Of a DNA stretch of 64,000 bases, positions 11,526-22,511 are shown piece by piece (the stretch's first letter is position 1; every line of letters starts with the position of its first letter). Below the pieces are notes generated by a model that ran no database searches, had not been told where the DNA came from, and was given only the letters and a program-made list of their open reading frames with translations. Source of the stretch: Hofstenia miamia. Lineage: Eukaryota > Xenacoelomorpha > Acoela > Hofsteniidae. Where the stretch lies: the NCBI GenBank assembly GCA_900660155.1, contig CABFPE010000009.1, positions 724,806 through 788,805 of the forward strand, read 5' to 3'. The translations under genes were made by a program, and so were the position numbers.

Positions 11526-11661
11526 TTGTATCAGTAGTTGGGTCGCGAAATTCTTTCAAGACGGAGTTAATTCTCATCAAATTTTGAGAAAAATCCGAAA
11601 TCAAGGTTTCATCATCAGAGACTACGAGAAATCGAAAAGACATATTCGCCTTCTTAAAAAT
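11526..11661 (-). CDS. Unknown host gene, exon 2
   Basis: Acceptor TTTTTAG, donor ACAA|GTACGT, 45 codons plus one base (phase 0-1). It reads IFKKANMSFRFLVVSDDETL... ending NSVLKEFRDPTTDT. The ATG of MSFRF lies inside it but is not the true start, because an upstream exon reads into it in phase. Confidence 0.6.
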
Positions 11662-11769
11662 CTAAAAATAAAGTCGATTTTTAACATGTAAAGGATTATA
11701 TTTAAGATAGAGTTATATGAAATTTAATTATAATTTGAGATTATGATAGATTTCGAAAGTATGTTTTAC

Positions 11770-11925
11770 CTCATAAAGATTGACAATGACTGCACAGATT
11801 GGCAGATTGAGATCTTGCATTGTTGAAATTAGACAAGAATTGTAGTTGGATTCCATGACCATTTTGGAAACAGTGTTAATGGCGTTTAACCTGTCAGTAG
11901 TAAAATCCGTAAAAGCGGTCGAAAG
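11770..11925 (-). CDS. Unknown host gene, exon 1 of the visible set
   Basis: Acceptor TTTTTTAG, donor GAG|GTAAAAC, exactly 52 codons. It reads LSTAFTDFTTDRLNAINTVS...LNLPICAVIVNLYE. The start codon must lie further upstream; I could not find that exon between 11926 and 13455. Together the five exons give about 227 residues with agreeing phases and no stop, strong evidence of a real gene. Function unknown; it is helical with a central coiled coil. Confidence 0.6.
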
Positions 11926-13454
11926 CTAAAAAATATAATTAAAACACAGCACATGAAAATGGAATACACGAATTTAACGATTTTTATAAGCAATAACAAA
12001 AAAATTGTTTTCAGAAGTTCAAAGATTTTGTGAGGTCACAAAAACAAAGTTCCTTTCGAATCAAGTTCAAATACTACGAGAACACAATTTCATTGATTTC
12101 AGACCCATTTAACACACTTGAATTTTATCCCAAGTTCCGTTCCATAAAATATTTTGGTCATATGTCTCATTAGTTCTCATGGCATAACATCTATTCTACC
12201 CAAAAATATTAACCCTCTGAAATAGTTGATTTTAGCTACTGAATTTATGGTCCTAGTCACATCTAATCCAAGTTCTCAATGGAATATATGCCAATAACTA
12301 CCATGGGAATAGACGGTCTTGCAGAACCCATATTTGCAACGTATACAGTTAAAATCCACGCTACGATAGTAAGTTGTTTATATGTTGATTCAGCAACTGA
12401 GAAAAACTTTCGCAACTAAAAATACGATCGTAGAAGATAAACACAATCATGTGAAATAATTTTGCTTAGAATAATATAAGTATGTCAATCTAACGGATTC
12501 TCTCAGAAAAAACATTGGGACATTTAATACCAACAATAACAAACTTCAACTATTTGACAATGAAGTTAATTTTGATGACATGTTTTAAGAATAAAAAAAT
12601 GATGGAGTGGCCTTAGCACAGTTGTGTTCAATGGTGTGCTTGAAAATTTTCAATACTGTACACAAAAAACAAGCATCTTGTTGAGTTGGTATCTTTGGAA
12701 TGGGACTTTTGTTTTACTGTTGGTTGTTGTTAATCGCAAAATTTGAAAAGTGACTATCAAACGTAATGTAGGTTGCAAAGCTGTCTTTCTCTGTTTGCAA
12801 CTGTCTTTCTATTGAGCCACGGGACACAAAATGTAATATCCTACCTTAACCCTATTTCCACTAGAAATTGTTCAGAATCTGTGATGACTTCAACAACCAA
12901 TGTTTAAACGCTTATAAACTAATGAAGATACTTAAAATCTAAAAACACCACAAGACAGAGAATTATCTCCTTTTTTAATTTCGCGACGTCGCTCTCTCAC
13001 GTTCAGGTGCGCAAAGTCAGAGGTTCCTGGACGGGAGTGACAGTGTTTGTTTTAAAAGAACAAAATATTTCACAATAGTTGTTGTTCCCATGGGCATTAG
13101 ACCACCTCGTTATCTGAAAACTATCTATGAAAAGAATTTGAATATTTTTACAAACATTTTATTTTTAATTGAAAAAAAATTCCTATTTGCATGCATGTAA
13201 TTCGGCCATAAGAATATGTTTTAGCACATATCTTTATCATTGAATGAAGCCCAAATTCATTTTAGTATTTAAAAATTATAAATATTATTACATATCCACT
13301 GACATTCTAAACTGTGTCCATCGCTTTAATGCAGATCAGTATTTTCTTAATTTTAAGATTATTATAAACTTCTGTAAAGTGAAATTTTAGTCACTGGAAG
13401 AAGATACCTAGGTACGTTATTTTGTAAATTTTTGTGAAATTTCTGTCATTATTT
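11926..13454. other. Presumed intron or upstream DNA, nothing recognised
   Basis: AT-rich, without a convincing exon. A possible donor near 12843 on the minus strand has no open acceptor-to-donor frame and was not called. Confidence 0.35.
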
Positions 13455-13734
13455 ATCAAGTTCGGCAGCGACGGCACAGCCGGCTGACACCCAGCTCTAG
13501 TGTATTCCCAGCTGTGTTATATTTGAAATTCAAAAAATCCGAAAAACATGATTTTACTATTTTTCATGAGGATTTATCTACCATAAAATTTGTTGTAGAT
13601 TGAAATGGGCTGGTTTGCGGATGTAACATTAGAAACCCTTAGCAAATATGTTGCTCGTTCGTATCTGATCAGGTGCTGTACCCAAGTGCAGGAGAAGTGA
13701 ATTTTGCAATTTCTTACGCCGGTGAATGGAGCAA

Positions 13735-14212
13735 GCAAGACTAATTGGCGATGGCAGGGAAGAGGAATAGGCCGCGAGCTAGGACAATGCAACAACATGA
13801 GTTTCTCCAAGTTCATCGTGAAGAAGATAACACATGCGCGAACTGCTCAATCGCATTCATGAAGTCCACTGGACAAAACTGGATGCAAATGCAAAGATGA
13901 AAGCGTTGATCCCTTTTTTCAGTGTTCCCAGTGCACATAGACTCCTTTTAACATTAGTTGGCAAAGCTTCTGTTAGATTTGAAATATAAAACTTGTTGGT
14001 GTCCGAATTACCCCATTTTTCTTTTTTTCGGTAATCATCGTAGAAATTATACAGACGGATTTCTACAAGTCTTCGGGTTACAAGGTCATTAGATATTGTA
14101 AATAACTCCCCATTTGCGGTTCATGTAGGATTATAGAATTTTAGTATCAAAACAAATGACAAAAAAATTTTAAAACCCTCAAAAAGGTGTCCGAATTACC
14201 CATATTTTACAG
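13735..14212 (+). mobile_element. pogo-like DNA transposon 3' end with zinc-finger tail remnant (unit A)
   Basis: From ATGGCAGGGAAGAGG the plus strand reads MAGKRNRPRARTMQQHEF...REEDNTCANCSIAFMKSTG, then W-M-Q. It is cut short and frame-shifted relative to unit C. The segment ends GGTGTCCGAATTACCC...TTTTACAG next to TA (14213-14214), like a pogo/Tigger terminal inverted repeat. A second same-orientation GGTGTCCGAATTACCCC lies at 13998. Family assignment is inference. The HMG-derived ORF starts about 280 bp downstream. Confidence 0.45.
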
Positions 14213-14279
14213 TATTAAAAATAGTTAATAAATACATTTGTTTGACTCATAGTGAGCGATTTTTTTATGCCGGCCCGTA

Positions 14280-14491
14280 AATTTTCGCGCCATTCATTAT
14301 TTAATCAATGACTGTTGAACATCAACGGAACTTTTGATTGCCCCGGACTGCGGGAAGTAGAAGAACATCATCGCGGGAAGCGCGCGATAAAATGTTTCGA
14401 ACGCAATTGATTATCAACGCTGCTCTTGATTGAAGTGTGCAATTAATAAAATTAATCAGACACTGATTTGAAAATAAATGTATAAAAGGCT
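14280..14491 (+). promoter_or_regulatory. Conserved upstream region of the HMG-less ORF (unit A)
   Basis: A GC-richer block (CGCGGGAAGCGCGCG and neighbours) kept in all three units at the same distance from the ATG. It has two imperfect copies of TTGATTATCAACG...TCTTGATT about 90 bp apart, AATTAAT-type palindromic sites, and TATAAAAG only about 10 bp before the ATG. A TATA box so close would place transcription start inside the ORF, so its role is unclear. Confidence 0.35.
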
Positions 14492-14755
14492 ATGAATCAA
14501 CTAATGAAATCATTTGAAATGGTGCGCAAGCAGAAGAAAGCTCCTAGTAATTTTATTACTATAGAAAACCTTGGCTTAGAGCAGCGACAGACACATACCT
14601 TTGCGTCTATATCACCAAATAAGAAGATGCCCTACTTATCTTCGGCTAGTATATTTTTGCCTAAGCCCAGTGGGAAAATTCAACCCGTGGATGACACCAT
14701 ATTTATTCCTAATTTATGCTCGTGCGATGACCTTCCCGAGCTCTTTTCTATTTAA
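14492..14755 (+). CDS. HMG-box-less derivative of a SOX-like protein, copy A1
   Basis: 87 codons, ATG to TAA, intact. MNQLMKSFEMV matches the N-terminus that precedes the HMG box in copies at 22513 and 29540. From KKAPSNFIT (about residue 16) to PNLCSCDDLPELFSI it matches the C-terminal tail of the HMG-box protein at 16858-17310. The box itself is cleanly absent, as if deleted in frame at a GTG/CGCAAG junction. The tail has no known domain; a conserved PVDDTIF and LCSC..LPE are visible. Function unknown: it could be a competitor of the full protein or a neutral relic. Near-identical copies lie at 21901 and 28920. Confidence 0.55.
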   Translation: MNQLMKSFEMVRKQKKAPSNFITIENLGLEQRQTHTFASISPNKKMPYLSSASIFLPKPSGKIQPVDDTIFIPNLCSCDDLPELFSI

Positions 14756-14769
14756 TGATGCTTCATCTC

Positions 14770-15769
14770 ATCTTACCAACACATTTGCCACAGTTAATTC
14801 AGCTCTTTTTAGAGCTATTCATTTAAATCAAAGCAGTATAATTGTTTATTAAAAGTTTCTATTTATATACTTTGCAATTTGTAGTAGCATAGGGAATGGT
14901 TAAAGTATTGTAAAGAACGCTTGCCGTTAAACAAAAGATAATTTTTTTCTTTTCATACTTCAATACATTTCTTATTTTAGCGTTTTAATCGCTCTGGTTA
15001 GTAGTAGTTGTTCATGTGCATTTTTTGTCTTTGTAGTGTTAAATCGTGAATTTGATATTAAAAAATTAATAGTTTTAGTCGTTTTTGATCAATTAGCCTC
15101 GCACATTGGGGCTCTGTTTTAATACATTTAAGTGAAATTGTTAGTATTTTTACCTAATATATTTCAACTGTTTTATTTTAGGGAACATGAGGGCTACTTC
15201 TTTCTCCAATTGAATACTTATGTTGGAAAATGTATATGGTGTGTCTAATAAAGACACGGACTATGCTCACAGAAAGAAAAATATACACAAATACACATAT
15301 ATTGACATTTTATACTAATTAGCTATTGGTTGCACAATAACCAATGACAGAATAGAAAACTATTGGCGATGGCAGGGAAGAGGAATAGGCCGCGGACTAG
15401 GACAATGCAAAACATGAGTTTCTCCTAGTTCATCATCTTCAAGTGAGGAAGATACCACATGCGCGAACTGCTCAGTCGCATTCATGAAGTCCACTGGAAT
15501 GGACTGGATGCAAATGCAAAGATGAAAGAGTTGATCCCTTTTTTCAGTGTGCCCAGTGCACATAGACTCCTTTTAACATTAGTTTGCAATGCTTCTGTTA
15601 GATTTGAAATATAAAACTTGTTGGTGTCCGAATTACCCCATTTTTCTTTTTTTCCATAATCATCGTAGAAATTATACAGACGGATTTCTACAAATCTTCG
15701 GGTTACAAGGTCATTAGATATTGTAAATAACTTCCCATTTGCGGTTCATGTAGGATTATAGAATTATAG
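14770..15769. repeat. 1,000-bp block duplicated at a single-N join
   Basis: Appears base for base the same as 15771-16770 as far as I compared, exactly 1,000 bp each, separated by one N at 15770. This is most likely an unmerged contig overlap, not biology. Confidence 0.85.
15358..15769 (+). mobile_element. pogo-like transposon end, second copy in unit A
   Basis: Homologous to 13735-14150: MAGKRNRPRTRTM, then in another frame SSSSSEEDTTCANCSVAFMK. The zinc cluster is shortened after WMQ, as in 13735-14212. It is repeated at 16359-16839 because of the false duplication; the latter copy runs on to the terminal TATACAG. Confidence 0.45.
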
Positions 15770-15770
15770 N

Positions 15771-16770
15771 ATCTTACCAACACATTTGCCACAGTTAATT
15801 CAGCTCTTTTTAGAGCTATTCATTTAAATCAAAGCAGTATAATTGTTTATTAAAAGTTTCTATTTATATACTTTGCAATTTGTAGTAGCATAGGGAATGG
15901 TTAAAGTATTGTAAAGAACGCTTGCCGTTAAACAAAAGATAATTTTTTTCTTTTCATACTTCAATACATTTCTTATTTTAGCGTTTTAATCGCTCTGGTT
16001 AGTAGTAGTTGTTCATGTGCATTTTTTGTCTTTGTAGTGTTAAATCGTGAATTTGATATTAAAAAATTAATAGTTTTAGTCGTTTTTGATCAATTAGCCT
16101 CGCACATTGGGGCTCTGTTTTAATACATTTAAGTGAAATTGTTAGTATTTTTACCTAATATATTTCAACTGTTTTATTTTAGGGAACATGAGGGCTACTT
16201 CTTTCTCCAATTGAATACTTATGTTGGAAAATGTATATGGTGTGTCTAATAAAGACACGGACTATGCTCACAGAAAGAAAAATATACACAAATACACATA
16301 TATTGACATTTTATACTAATTAGCTATTGGTTGCACAATAACCAATGACAGAATAGAAAACTATTGGCGATGGCAGGGAAGAGGAATAGGCCGCGGACTA
16401 GGACAATGCAAAACATGAGTTTCTCCTAGTTCATCATCTTCAAGTGAGGAAGATACCACATGCGCGAACTGCTCAGTCGCATTCATGAAGTCCACTGGAA
16501 TGGACTGGATGCAAATGCAAAGATGAAAGAGTTGATCCCTTTTTTCAGTGTGCCCAGTGCACATAGACTCCTTTTAACATTAGTTTGCAATGCTTCTGTT
16601 AGATTTGAAATATAAAACTTGTTGGTGTCCGAATTACCCCATTTTTCTTTTTTTCCATAATCATCGTAGAAATTATACAGACGGATTTCTACAAATCTTC
16701 GGGTTACAAGGTCATTAGATATTGTAAATAACTTCCCATTTGCGGTTCATGTAGGATTATAGAATTATAG
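15771..16770. repeat. Second half of the false 1,000-bp duplication
   Basis: See 14770-15769. It continues without a break into the pogo-like end and the HMG-box copy at 16858. Confidence 0.85.
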
Positions 16771-16857
16771 TATCAAAACAAATGACAAAAAAATTAAAAA
16801 AACCCTCAAAGAAGTGTCCGAATTACCTCTATTATACAGTATTAAAAATAGTTAATA

Positions 16858-17310
16858 CGACCATTGAATGCCTTTACGATTTGGTCAAGCGAAAGGCGCC
16901 AAGAAATCTCGCAGTTGAATGCATCATTGAATCATGCGGAGTTAAGTAAGTTACTTGGAGCAGAGTGGAAACGACTCCCGAAAAATGATATTGCAACATA
17001 TTATGAAAATGCCAGAATATTAAAGACAAAGCACAGAATAACCTATCCATCTTATAAATTTAGGTCCATAAGGAAGCGCAAGTCGAAGAAAGCTCCAAGT
17101 AATATTATTACTTTAAAAGATCTTCGCATAGAGCAGGGCCAGACACACACTTTTGTGTCTAAATCCCCAACGAAGAATATGCCTTATTTATCTTCATCGA
17201 GCATCCTTTTTCCGAAATACAGTCGGGAAATTCAGCAGCCCGTGGATGACACTATATTTGTGCCTTATCTATGCTCTTGCAATCAGCTGCCGGAGATCTT
17301 TTTAATTTAG
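16858..17310 (+). pseudogene. SOX-like HMG-box gene copy A2, N-terminally truncated
   Basis: 150 codons open to TAG. The first 75 or so residues are an HMG box of SOX type: RPLNAFTIWSSERRQ, AELSKLLGAEWKRL, DIATYYENARIL, YPSYKFRSIRKRK. SOX boxes, which bend DNA in the minor groove, have RPMNAF, SxRLGAEWK and PDYKYRPRRK at these places. A basic segment follows, then the tail shared with the 87-codon ORFs (APSNIITLKDL...PVDDTIF...LCSCNQLPEIF). There is no ATG: the leader and promoter are missing, and the frame starts about 18 bp after the pogo-like terminal sequence. The deletion probably silenced it, although its box is the only unbroken one in the window. Confidence 0.75.
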
Positions 17311-17323
17311 TGATGCCTCAATG

Positions 17324-17962
17324 AAAATAAAAATATATTTTTCTATTTGAAAAACTTTTCTGGAAATTTTTTCAGTCATTCAGATAGAGCCATGTGGTCT
17401 ATCGATGATCATTGCTAACATCAAGATTTTAGAATTTTTGATATTGCGTTGGTAGTCCCTTCAAGCTGATTGGATTGGTTTGATTATTTTAAACAAACAG
17501 TTTCATTTCCTCGAAGAAGATATTTTAAAACTTCATTAGCAATGGTCGGAATTCCAAGTTGGCTGTCAAGCTTCACACTTTATTTAAGTGATATTTGATA
17601 GGTATTCCTTTCCTTAATTCAATAACATCAGCATTGATTGCTTAATCTATATCTATATACAATAATTACCAATTACACATTCTTAGTCAATTACAAATGT
17701 AACTGATAGAATTTAATTTTTCATTCTTGGAAAGCAGTTGGATATTTAATAATGACTTTAAAATTATGATATTGATAGCTTATGTGCGTAAACAAGACTC
17801 CACATTCGAAATCCGACTCGACTCTAATTTTAAGAAACTGATCGGAATTATTGAATGCTTCAATTGAATATGCTATATTAGAAAACTTTAGTTGAAAATA
17901 ATGGATAACATATTGATGTTCTCACTAAATGAAGTTGTTCTGGTGATGTTAGTATTGTATCC
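17324..17962. repeat. Duplicated anonymous block X (first copy)
   Basis: Nearly identical to 23686-24323. No coding sense. It runs into the first N gap; the second copy shows what would follow (about 24324 onward). Confidence 0.75.
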
Positions 17963-18962
17963 NNNNNNNNNNNNNNNNNNNNNNNNNNNNNNNNNNNNNN
18001 NNNNNNNNNNNNNNNNNNNNNNNNNNNNNNNNNNNNNNNNNNNNNNNNNNNNNNNNNNNNNNNNNNNNNNNNNNNNNNNNNNNNNNNNNNNNNNNNNNNN
18101 NNNNNNNNNNNNNNNNNNNNNNNNNNNNNNNNNNNNNNNNNNNNNNNNNNNNNNNNNNNNNNNNNNNNNNNNNNNNNNNNNNNNNNNNNNNNNNNNNNNN
18201 NNNNNNNNNNNNNNNNNNNNNNNNNNNNNNNNNNNNNNNNNNNNNNNNNNNNNNNNNNNNNNNNNNNNNNNNNNNNNNNNNNNNNNNNNNNNNNNNNNNN
18301 NNNNNNNNNNNNNNNNNNNNNNNNNNNNNNNNNNNNNNNNNNNNNNNNNNNNNNNNNNNNNNNNNNNNNNNNNNNNNNNNNNNNNNNNNNNNNNNNNNNN
18401 NNNNNNNNNNNNNNNNNNNNNNNNNNNNNNNNNNNNNNNNNNNNNNNNNNNNNNNNNNNNNNNNNNNNNNNNNNNNNNNNNNNNNNNNNNNNNNNNNNNN
18501 NNNNNNNNNNNNNNNNNNNNNNNNNNNNNNNNNNNNNNNNNNNNNNNNNNNNNNNNNNNNNNNNNNNNNNNNNNNNNNNNNNNNNNNNNNNNNNNNNNNN
18601 NNNNNNNNNNNNNNNNNNNNNNNNNNNNNNNNNNNNNNNNNNNNNNNNNNNNNNNNNNNNNNNNNNNNNNNNNNNNNNNNNNNNNNNNNNNNNNNNNNNN
18701 NNNNNNNNNNNNNNNNNNNNNNNNNNNNNNNNNNNNNNNNNNNNNNNNNNNNNNNNNNNNNNNNNNNNNNNNNNNNNNNNNNNNNNNNNNNNNNNNNNNN
18801 NNNNNNNNNNNNNNNNNNNNNNNNNNNNNNNNNNNNNNNNNNNNNNNNNNNNNNNNNNNNNNNNNNNNNNNNNNNNNNNNNNNNNNNNNNNNNNNNNNNN
18901 NNNNNNNNNNNNNNNNNNNNNNNNNNNNNNNNNNNNNNNNNNNNNNNNNNNNNNNNNNNNNN
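17963..18962. other. Assembly gap, 1,000 N
   Basis: Exactly 1,000 N, a size placeholder. Confidence 0.99.
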
Positions 18963-19241
18963 GGTCATGGTCATGCTCTGGAAGTTTCAGACAACCGAAA
19001 GCTTACTAAATACGCAGAATCATGTTCAGCAGCTGGTATATCCTTCATACCACTATCAGTGGAAGCTCTAGGAGGATGGTCACCAATTGCTATCAAAGTA
19101 CTCTCCAAGAGGTCTTTTATGTCTTCTGCCAGAAATGCCTCTTGCGATCTGAATACGATTTCTATATATTTTTTCCAGCAATTGTCAGTAATTTTACAGG
19201 GGGGAAATGCTACACTTCTTTTATCAAGATATAGTGGTTAG
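18963..19241 (+). mobile_element. C-terminal tail of a reverse-transcriptase element, 5' part lost in the gap
   Basis: Open from the gap to TAG: GHALEVSDNRKLTKYAESCS, AAGISFIPLSVEALGGWSP, FFQQLSVILQGGNATLLLSR. I recognise this as the conserved tail of RT-containing proteins common in marine invertebrates (HALEV..RK...HAE.C, F.PL.VE.LGGW, LFQRLS..L.RGNA.L). Its clade is not certain from the tail alone. Confidence 0.6.
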
Positions 19242-19523
19242 GGTTCAAGCAATTCATGTCTTATCTGTGACATCTGGATCACAAACTCAAAAATAGTGTT
19301 ATCCTCAGCATCTCAACCATTGTACAAGTTTTTCAACATCGATCACCCAAAAAATAATCATTGTAATATTAATTTTATATGTATTGATTTTCGTTCTATT
19401 AAATAAAACAATTTTATATTTGGTGATTCTTACATATTCTATTTTTGTAATGTTAATTTTGTAAAATATGTATAATTTATATTATATGTTTCTTGTGTCT
19501 TAGATGATTAGGGAAAATATATT
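19242..19523. other. Non-coding AT-rich DNA
   Basis: Nothing recognised. Confidence 0.35.
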
Positions 19524-19645
19524 GACAAATACCAAAGTGTATTCATTTCATCGCTAGATTTATCAAAGGCATTTAATTCAATTGATCATAATATCCTAAT
19601 AAATAAACTACAACAAATATATAATTTTTATTCATTAAGCATATT
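19524..19645 (+). mobile_element. Short LINE reverse-transcriptase fragment
   Basis: Reads DKYQSVFISS, LDLSKAFNSIDHNILINKL, QQIYNF, the RT motif A region of a CR1-like LINE. About 40 residues only, with both flanks lost. Confidence 0.65.
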
Positions 19646-19718
19646 TTATAATTTCTCCACGTTTGGGACCTCACGCTTTTGCAAATTTACAAAAAACCTA
19701 TTTTTGAAATAACCCTAA

Positions 19719-19786
19719 TATATATATGTATATATAAATATATATACATATATATAAATGTATATATATATATATATATATATTAC
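19719..19786. repeat. (TA)n-rich microsatellite
   Basis: TATATA with short ATAAATG interruptions. It adjoins the 3' end of the minus-strand LINE fragment that follows. Confidence 0.8.
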
Positions 19787-19794
19787 AAAAAATC

Positions 19795-20284
19795 GGTTTA
19801 TTAATAAAATGAGACATAACTTATTTTGCATTACAACTTTGGCAGGGACATAATAAACGATGTAAGCAGGGATCGTCAACTTTATAAAACGAAGTAAATC
19901 GATTCCAAAACAGCTCCTTTAATTGGTTTTTAACAGCATTAGGGTTGTTAGAGACATATCACTGTGAAAATTGATATAATTTGCAAGCGTTAGTACTCTA
20001 TGAAAATAGTTTCTTTTTGGTTTTTCATTAATGCTAGGCTTTGAACGGAAAAGTTCAGTTTGACTTTGATAGTATAATGATATATAAGAAAGATACATAA
20101 GATCATATGCCCCATTAAGCAATTTGTTAAACAAGAGTAAGTCCAAAAACTCTAGATATAAAGAGATAGGTAGTAAATGTAGATTTTTAAGGCGAATAAT
20201 GAAGATTTCAAAATGCCAACCTTCCGTAAAATGGGGGTAATTCGTTAGCTTTTCACCTTTTATCTTTAATCGAATAACGACCAT
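19795..20284 (-). mobile_element. LINE ORF2 C-terminal fragment with cysteine tail
   Basis: Minus strand: LLPISLYLEFLDLLLFNKLLN, KRNYFHRVLTLAN, then after a frame change KELFWNRFTSFYKVDDPCLH and CPCQSCNAK before the stop. The ending (FW...F...PC...CPC..C) is a known C-terminal signature of some CR1/L2-group LINEs. A fragment only. Confidence 0.65.
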
Positions 20285-20389
20285 TGTTGCATGTTTCTAG
20301 TGAAGCCGAAATTCATTTTTTAGTTAAAAAACATTGATCAACCGAAATTTATCAATAGACATGAAAACAATCTTGCAGTGTATTCTAGG

Positions 20390-20925
20390 TGGGCGCTGCC
20401 GTCAGCCGACTACTATTGGCGATGAAGACCCGAAAAGGTCGGCGGCGGCGCAGCCGGCTGTGCGACATTTTTAGAACTGGATGAAAGTGTATAATATTCC
20501 ATATAGAAACCCTATAGGGCCAATAGCCATGTAAAAACGGTATATGATGGAAGCAGTATTGTGCAGCTATCTATCTGCGAAAAGGTTCATGCCCTTACAG
20601 GCAATCCGATTAACAAGATATAACCTAAACTAAAATTTAATAAAAACAATAAAAAAAACTAAGACACATTTAATGCAATAAAAAACATAATAAAACCTAA
20701 TAAAAAAGGTTCGACGTTTGGGAGAATAACTAATCAATGTTAAACGTCACTATCACATCAAATACATTAAGAGCGGTTGCTTTTTTGACACGTTATTTTT
20801 GTCTAGATATAGCTTTAGTTGTCAGTCGGCTCAGACGCCTAAACGTTCGGGGCGGCTGGCTGACCTAAAACATGTCGGCAGCGGTGGCTCAGACGGCTGG
20901 CGCCCAGCTCTAGTGTATTCCCAGC
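20390..20925. mobile_element. Possible non-autonomous DNA element with GC-rich inverted ends
   Basis: GGGCGCTGCCGTCAGCCGAC (20394 on) and a partly complementary GACGGCTGGCGCCC (to about 20912) face each other across about 520 bp of AT-rich DNA. A GC-rich piece like the right end recurs at 13460-13500. The arms match imperfectly and no target duplication was confirmed. Confidence 0.3.
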
Positions 20926-21154
20926 TGTGTTATATTTGAAATTCAAAAAATCCGAAAAACATGATTTTACTATTTTTCATGAGGATTTATCTACCATAAA
21001 ATTTGTTGTAGATTGAAATGGGCTGGTTTGCGGATGCAACATTAGAAACCCTTAGCAAATATGTCGCTCGTTTGTAGCTGATCAGGTGCTGTACCCAAAT
21101 GCAGGAGAAGTGAATTTTGCAATTTCTTACGCCGGTGAATGGAGCAAGCAAGAC

Positions 21155-21625
21155 TAATTGGCGATGGCAGGGAAGAGGAATAGGCCGCGAGCTAGGACAA
21201 TGCAACAACATGAGTTTCTCCTAGTTCATCGTGAAGAAGATAACACATGCGCGAACTGCTCAATCGCATTCATGAAGTCCACTGGACAAAACTGGATGCA
21301 AATGCAAAGATGAAAGCGTTGATCCCTTTTTTCAGTGTTCCCAGTGCACATAGACTCCTTTTAACATTAGTTGGCAAAGCTTCTGTTAGATTTGAAATAT
21401 AAAACTTGTTGGTGTCCGAATTACCCCATTTTTCTTTTTTTCGGTAATCATCGTAGAAATTATACAGACGGATTTCTACAAGTCTTCGGGTTACAAGGTC
21501 ATTAGATATTGTAAATAACTCCCCATTTGCGGTTCATGTAGGATTATAGAATTATAGTATCAAAACAAATGACAAAAAAATTTTAAAACCCTCAAAAAGG
21601 TGTCCGAATTACCCATATTTTACAG
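21155..21625 (+). mobile_element. pogo-like transposon 3' end (unit B)
   Basis: Copy of 13735-14212 with the same shortened zinc cluster, ending GTGTCCGAATTACCC...TTTTACAG next to TA. Confidence 0.45.
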
Positions 21626-21689
21626 TATTAAAAATAGTTAATAAATACATTTGTTTGACTCATAGTGAGCGATTTTTTTATGCCGGCCC

Positions 21690-21900
21690 GTAAATTTTCG
21701 CGCCATTCATTATTTAATCAATGACTGGAACATCAACGGCGCATTTGATTGCCCCGGACTGCGGGAAGTAGAAGAACATCATCACGGGAAGCGCGCGATA
21801 AAATGTTTCGAACGCAATTGATTATCAACGCTGCTCTTGATTAAGGCGCAATTAATGAAATTAATCAGAAACTGATTTGAAAATAAATGTATAAAAGGCT
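21690..21900 (+). promoter_or_regulatory. Conserved upstream region of the HMG-less ORF (unit B)
   Basis: Same layout as 14280-14491, including the GC-rich block and TATAAAAGGCT just before the ATG. Confidence 0.3.
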
Positions 21901-22164
21901 ATGAATCAACTAATGAAATCATTTGAAATGGTGCGCAAGCAGAAGAAAGCTCCTAGTAATTTTATTACTATAGAAAACCTTGGCTTAGAGCAGCGACAGA
22001 CACATACCTTTGCGTCTACATCACCAAATAAGAAGATGCCCTACTTATCTTCGGCTAGTATATTTTTGCCTAAGCCCAGTGGGAAAATTCAACCCGTGGA
22101 TGACACCATATTTATTCCTAACTTATGCTCGTGCGATGACCTTCCCGAGCTCTTTTCTATTTAA
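21901..22164 (+). CDS. HMG-box-less derivative of a SOX-like protein, copy B1
   Basis: 87 codons, intact. I noted one residue difference from copy A1 (TFASTSPN for TFASISPN). The HMG-bearing pseudogene B2 lies about 350 bp downstream, so the box-less and box-bearing forms sit in tandem. Confidence 0.55.
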   Translation: MNQLMKSFEMVRKQKKAPSNFITIENLGLEQRQTHTFASTSPNKKMPYLSSASIFLPKPSGKIQPVDDTIFIPNLCSCDDLPELFSI

Positions 22165-22511
22165 TGATGCTTCATCTCATCTTACCAACACATTTGCCAC
22201 AGTTAATTCAGCTCTTTTTAGAGCTATTCATTTAAATCAAAGCAGTATAATTGTTTATTAAAAGTTTCTATTTATATACTTTGCAATTTGTAGTAGCATA
22301 GGGAATTTATATAGTAGTTTTCACTACATTTTCAAAATTAGAAAACTTAATCTTAGTATTTCATTTTTTGAAAACGAAACAGATTTGAAATTAATGCCAA
22401 AATAATATCAAAATTGACTATTAAGAAATCAGTTGTAGTGTTCATCTAAGCTTGAAAATTTTTATCACCAACTTTGCTGAATGCGTGCAGTTTTCCTCTG
22501 GTGTTGAAGGC

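Noticed and set aside
12840-12960. Possible upstream exon (VEVITDSEQFLVEIGL) of the 8650-11925 gene
   Set aside because: The frame meets a stop before any acceptor, so no exon model works.
13574-13816. Minus-strand open frames repeated in each unit (also 15360-15563, 16361-16564, 20987-21211)
   Set aside because: They lie opposite the zinc-tail coding remnant on the plus strand, so they are shadows; their repetition reflects duplication of the block.
17892-19241. Long open frames crossing the N gaps (also 35070-36662)
   Set aside because: They are open only because N runs translate without stops. Only the real sequence at their ends was used.
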